Assembly (NCBI GenBank): GCA_025458675.1
Contig: JALORY010000015.1
Span: forward strand, 1-40,048
Reading direction: 5' to 3'
Length of the DNA stretch: 40,048 nucleotides
Source of the DNA: Gammaproteobacteria bacterium
Lineage (GTDB): Bacteria > Pseudomonadota > Gammaproteobacteria > Chromatiales > Chromatiaceae
Shown: positions 38,374-40,048 of the stretch, in pieces
How positions within the stretch are numbered: the first letter of the stretch is position 1
Layout of the letters: the number at the start of each line of letters is the position of its first letter
Made by a program: the position numbers and the translations under genes
The notes under the pieces: model-generated
Seen by the model: the letters and a program-made list of their open reading frames with translations, nothing else
What the model was told of the DNA's origin: nothing
The model's database searches: none

Positions 38374-39702
38374 TCAGTCGGCCGGATCCCGGCCGTCGTC
38401 CTCATTATCGGCCACGACCAGCCGGCTTGGGGGGAATGCGCACCGGAAGGTGCTGCCGACGCCGACCACGCTCTCGATGTCGAGCCGGGCGTCGTGCTTC
38501 TGCAGCACGTGCTTGACGATGGCGAGCCCGAGCCCCGTCCCGCCGCGCCGGCGCGAGCGCGCGACATCGACCCGGTAGAACCGCTCGGTGAGGCGCGGCA
38601 GGTGCTCCGCCGGGATGCCCTCGCCCGTGTCCTGCACTTCGAAGAGGCCGCCTTCGCTGTCGGCCCGCCAGCGGATCTCGATCCGGCCGTCCGCCGGCGT
38701 GTGCTGAACGGCGTTCATCACCAGGTTCGAGAAGGCGCTGCGCAGGTGCTGCGCGTCGCCGAGAACGCGCGCCTCGGAGCGCGCGTCCGCCGTGATCTCC
38801 GGCGCATCCGGCCCGGCGGCGGCCGTCGCCTCCTCGACCAGGTCGTCGATCAGCCCGCCCACGTCGACTTCCTCGGTCCTGACGCCGCCCTGCCCGCTCT
38901 CCAGCCCCGAGAGGAGAAGAAGGTCTTCGATGATCCGCTGCATGCGCGCGGTCTGCTGCTCCATCAGGGCGAGCGGCCGGGCCCAGCGCGTCGCGCACTC
39001 CGTGCCCTCGTGTCGCATGTGCTCGACGAAGCCGCCGATCACGGTGAGCGGCGTGCGCAGTTCGTGCGAGGCGTTTGCCACGAAATCCTTGCGGATGCGC
39101 TCGAGCCGGTAGCGTTCGGTCACGTCCTGCGCGAGCAGCAGCCGCTGGTTCCCGGCGTGCGGGATGATGCGCACCGCGAGCTTCTGGCCCGTGCCGCCAG
39201 GAGCGCCGATCTCGAGCGAGTGGTCGAAGTTGCCAGCGTGCACGTAGGCGTGGAACTCGGGGGCGCGCAGCAGGTTGAGCACCGAGCGCCCCGTGTCCGG
39301 CAGCTGGCGGAGGCCGAGCAGCCGGCTCGCCGCGTCGTTGAACCAGAGGATCTCCCAGTGGTTGCCCAGCGCGACCGCCGCGTCCGGCATCGCCTCGGCC
39401 GACGCACGGAACTGCGCGAGCATCTTGCCGAGCTTGCGCTTGCGCTTGCGGTTGCGCCGCTGCAGCTGGCTGACCCGGTAGTAGATCTCGCCCCAGACGC
39501 CGCCCGCCTCGCGGTCGCCGAGGCTGTCGGGCGCATTCAGCCAGCGGAGGAATCGCTGCGTGTTGTAGAGGTGCCAGGCTATCCCGCCGGCGAGGCCGAG
39601 GATCACGAAGTCGCGCACGTGACCGGTCAGCAGGCCGAACACCACGCAGACCGCGAGCACGCCGGCCAGTCGCCAGACCTCCTCCCCCCAACGCCCGGCC
39701 AC
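38374..39702 (-). CDS. phoR: Phosphate regulon sensor histidine kinase PhoR
   Basis: A 442-residue membrane kinase. Two close hydrophobic segments (WRLAGVLAVCVVFGLLTG and DFVILGLAGGIAWHLY, residues 10-46) and a strongly basic linker (RRNRKRKRKLGK) lead to a PAS domain (about 97-200), the HisKA dimer domain with FVANASHELRTPLTVIGGF (His213) and an ATPase domain with NLVMNAVQHTP, DTGEGIP and GGTGLGLAIVKHV. The absence of a large periplasmic sensor is typical of PhoR. The GTG at 39702 lies 7 bp after the phoB stop; a further GTG at 39747 would overlap phoB. Confidence 0.93.
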   Translation of the reverse strand: MAGRWGEEVWRLAGVLAVCVVFGLLTGHVRDFVILGLAGGIAWHLYNTQRFLRWLNAPDSLGDREAGGVWGEIYYRVSQLQRRNRKRKRKLGKMLAQFRASAEAMPDAAVALGNHWEILWFNDAASRLLGLRQLPDTGRSVLNLLRAPEFHAYVHAGNFDHSLEIGAPGGTGQKLAVRIIPHAGNQRLLLAQDVTERYRLERIRKDFVANASHELRTPLTVIGGFVEHMRHEGTECATRWARPLALMEQQTARMQRIIEDLLLLSGLESGQGGVRTEEVDVGGLIDDLVEEATAAAGPDAPEITADARSEARVLGDAQHLRSAFSNLVMNAVQHTPADGRIEIRWRADSEGGLFEVQDTGEGIPAEHLPRLTERFYRVDVARSRRRGGTGLGLAIVKHVLQKHDARLDIESVVGVGSTFRCAFPPSRLVVADNEDDGRDPAD

Positions 39703-39709
39703 TGCCTGG

Positions 39710-40048
39710 TCAGCCCTCCTGCGCGGAGAAGCGGTAGCCCACGCCACGCACCGTCTGCACGAGGTTCTCGCAGCGATGTGGCTCGAGCGCCTTGCGCAGA
39801 CGACGGATGTGGACGTCGACCGTGCGCTCCTCGATGTACACGTTCCGTCCCCACACCTGATCGAGCAGCTGGGAGCGCGAGTAGACCCGCTCGGGGTGCG
39901 TCATGAAGAAGTGCAGCAGCCGGAACTCGGTGGGGCCGACCTGCACGGGCTGGCCACCGGCGAGCACGCGGTGCTGTGCCAGGTCCATCTGCAGCCCGCC
40001 GTCGACCCGCACCACCTCGCTGCCATCGCCCCCGCTGCGGCGCAGCAC
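39710..40048 (-). CDS. phoB: Phosphate response regulator PhoB (5' part outside the window)
   Basis: The last 112 residues of an OmpR-type regulator: the winged-helix DNA-binding domain with [51 protein letters not shown] and [24 protein letters not shown] is characteristic of PhoB recognition helices. The receiver domain lies beyond the window edge. It is followed by phoR, as in most proteobacteria. Confidence 0.93.
   Translation of the reverse strand: MLRRSGGDGSEVVRVDGGLQMDLAQHRVLAGGQPVQVGPTEFRLLHFFMTHPERVYSRSQLLDQVWGRNVYIEERTVDVHIRRLRKALEPHRCENLVQTVRGVGYRFSAQEG

Overview
The window is dense, GC-rich chromosomal DNA of a proteobacterium, most likely a gammaproteobacterial sulfur oxidiser of the Chromatiales/Ectothiorhodospiraceae type. 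This placement is inferred from gene content and order: thrS-infC-rpmI, the tesA/ybbA-ybbP divergon, nagZ-hpt-mtiP, exosortase-A-linked genes, an Isp-type (group 1e-like) NiFe hydrogenase operon as in Thiocapsa, and a Gly/Trp/Tyr-Pro repeat protein resembling sulfur globule proteins. No phage, integrase, transposase or CRISPR array was seen. No stretch longer than 300 bases lacks a gene.

Layout. 1-3.0 kb (minus): translation genes rpmI (cut by the edge), infC with an ATC start, thrS with its own promoter and leader hairpin, and tRNA-Val(GAC) with a terminator. 3.1-8.6 kb: uspA, glucokinase, a 36-bp-period repeat, a TauE/SafE permease, a PAS-GGDEF-EAL protein and an FAD oxidoreductase. 8.8-15.1 kb: a lone HerA-type ATPase, tesA divergent from ybbA-ybbP (the two start codons share one CATG), and an unknown membrane protein. 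15.1-18.0 kb: purine salvage (mtiP, hpt), nagZ and a FliL-domain protein. 18.0-26.5 kb: ten tightly packed minus-strand genes, ACP, two exosortase-associated hydrolases, cysM, rlmD, a CYTH protein, then a peptide-type ABC transporter whose binding-protein and permease genes flank a leaderless YkuD gene. 26.7-28.5 kb: an asparagine-synthetase-like gene.

28.6-37.1 kb is a hydrogenase island. The minus-strand run is hupD-type protease, hupH-like gene, hynS, isp1, isp2, hynL; the plus-strand run is hypC-hypA-hypB-hypD. hypE and hypF are not in the window. Two structural genes look damaged or rearranged. HynL lacks the whole N-terminal CxxC (L1) segment that supplies half of the Ni ligands. isp2 has a frameshift at a junction where the HDPC segment is missing. 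The maturation genes look intact. This contrast is the most striking observation here, and it needs read-level confirmation before it is treated as biology.

37.2-40 kb: the sulfur-globule-like gene with a strong terminator, then phoU, phoR and the 3' part of phoB on the minus strand.

How the genes fit together. HynS-HynL with the cytochrome b Isp1 and the DsrK-like Isp2 would feed H2 electrons towards quinone or sulfur metabolism, which fits a sulfur-storing lifestyle. NagZ, the leaderless YkuD protein and the peptide ABC transporter together suggest cell-wall peptide recycling (inference).
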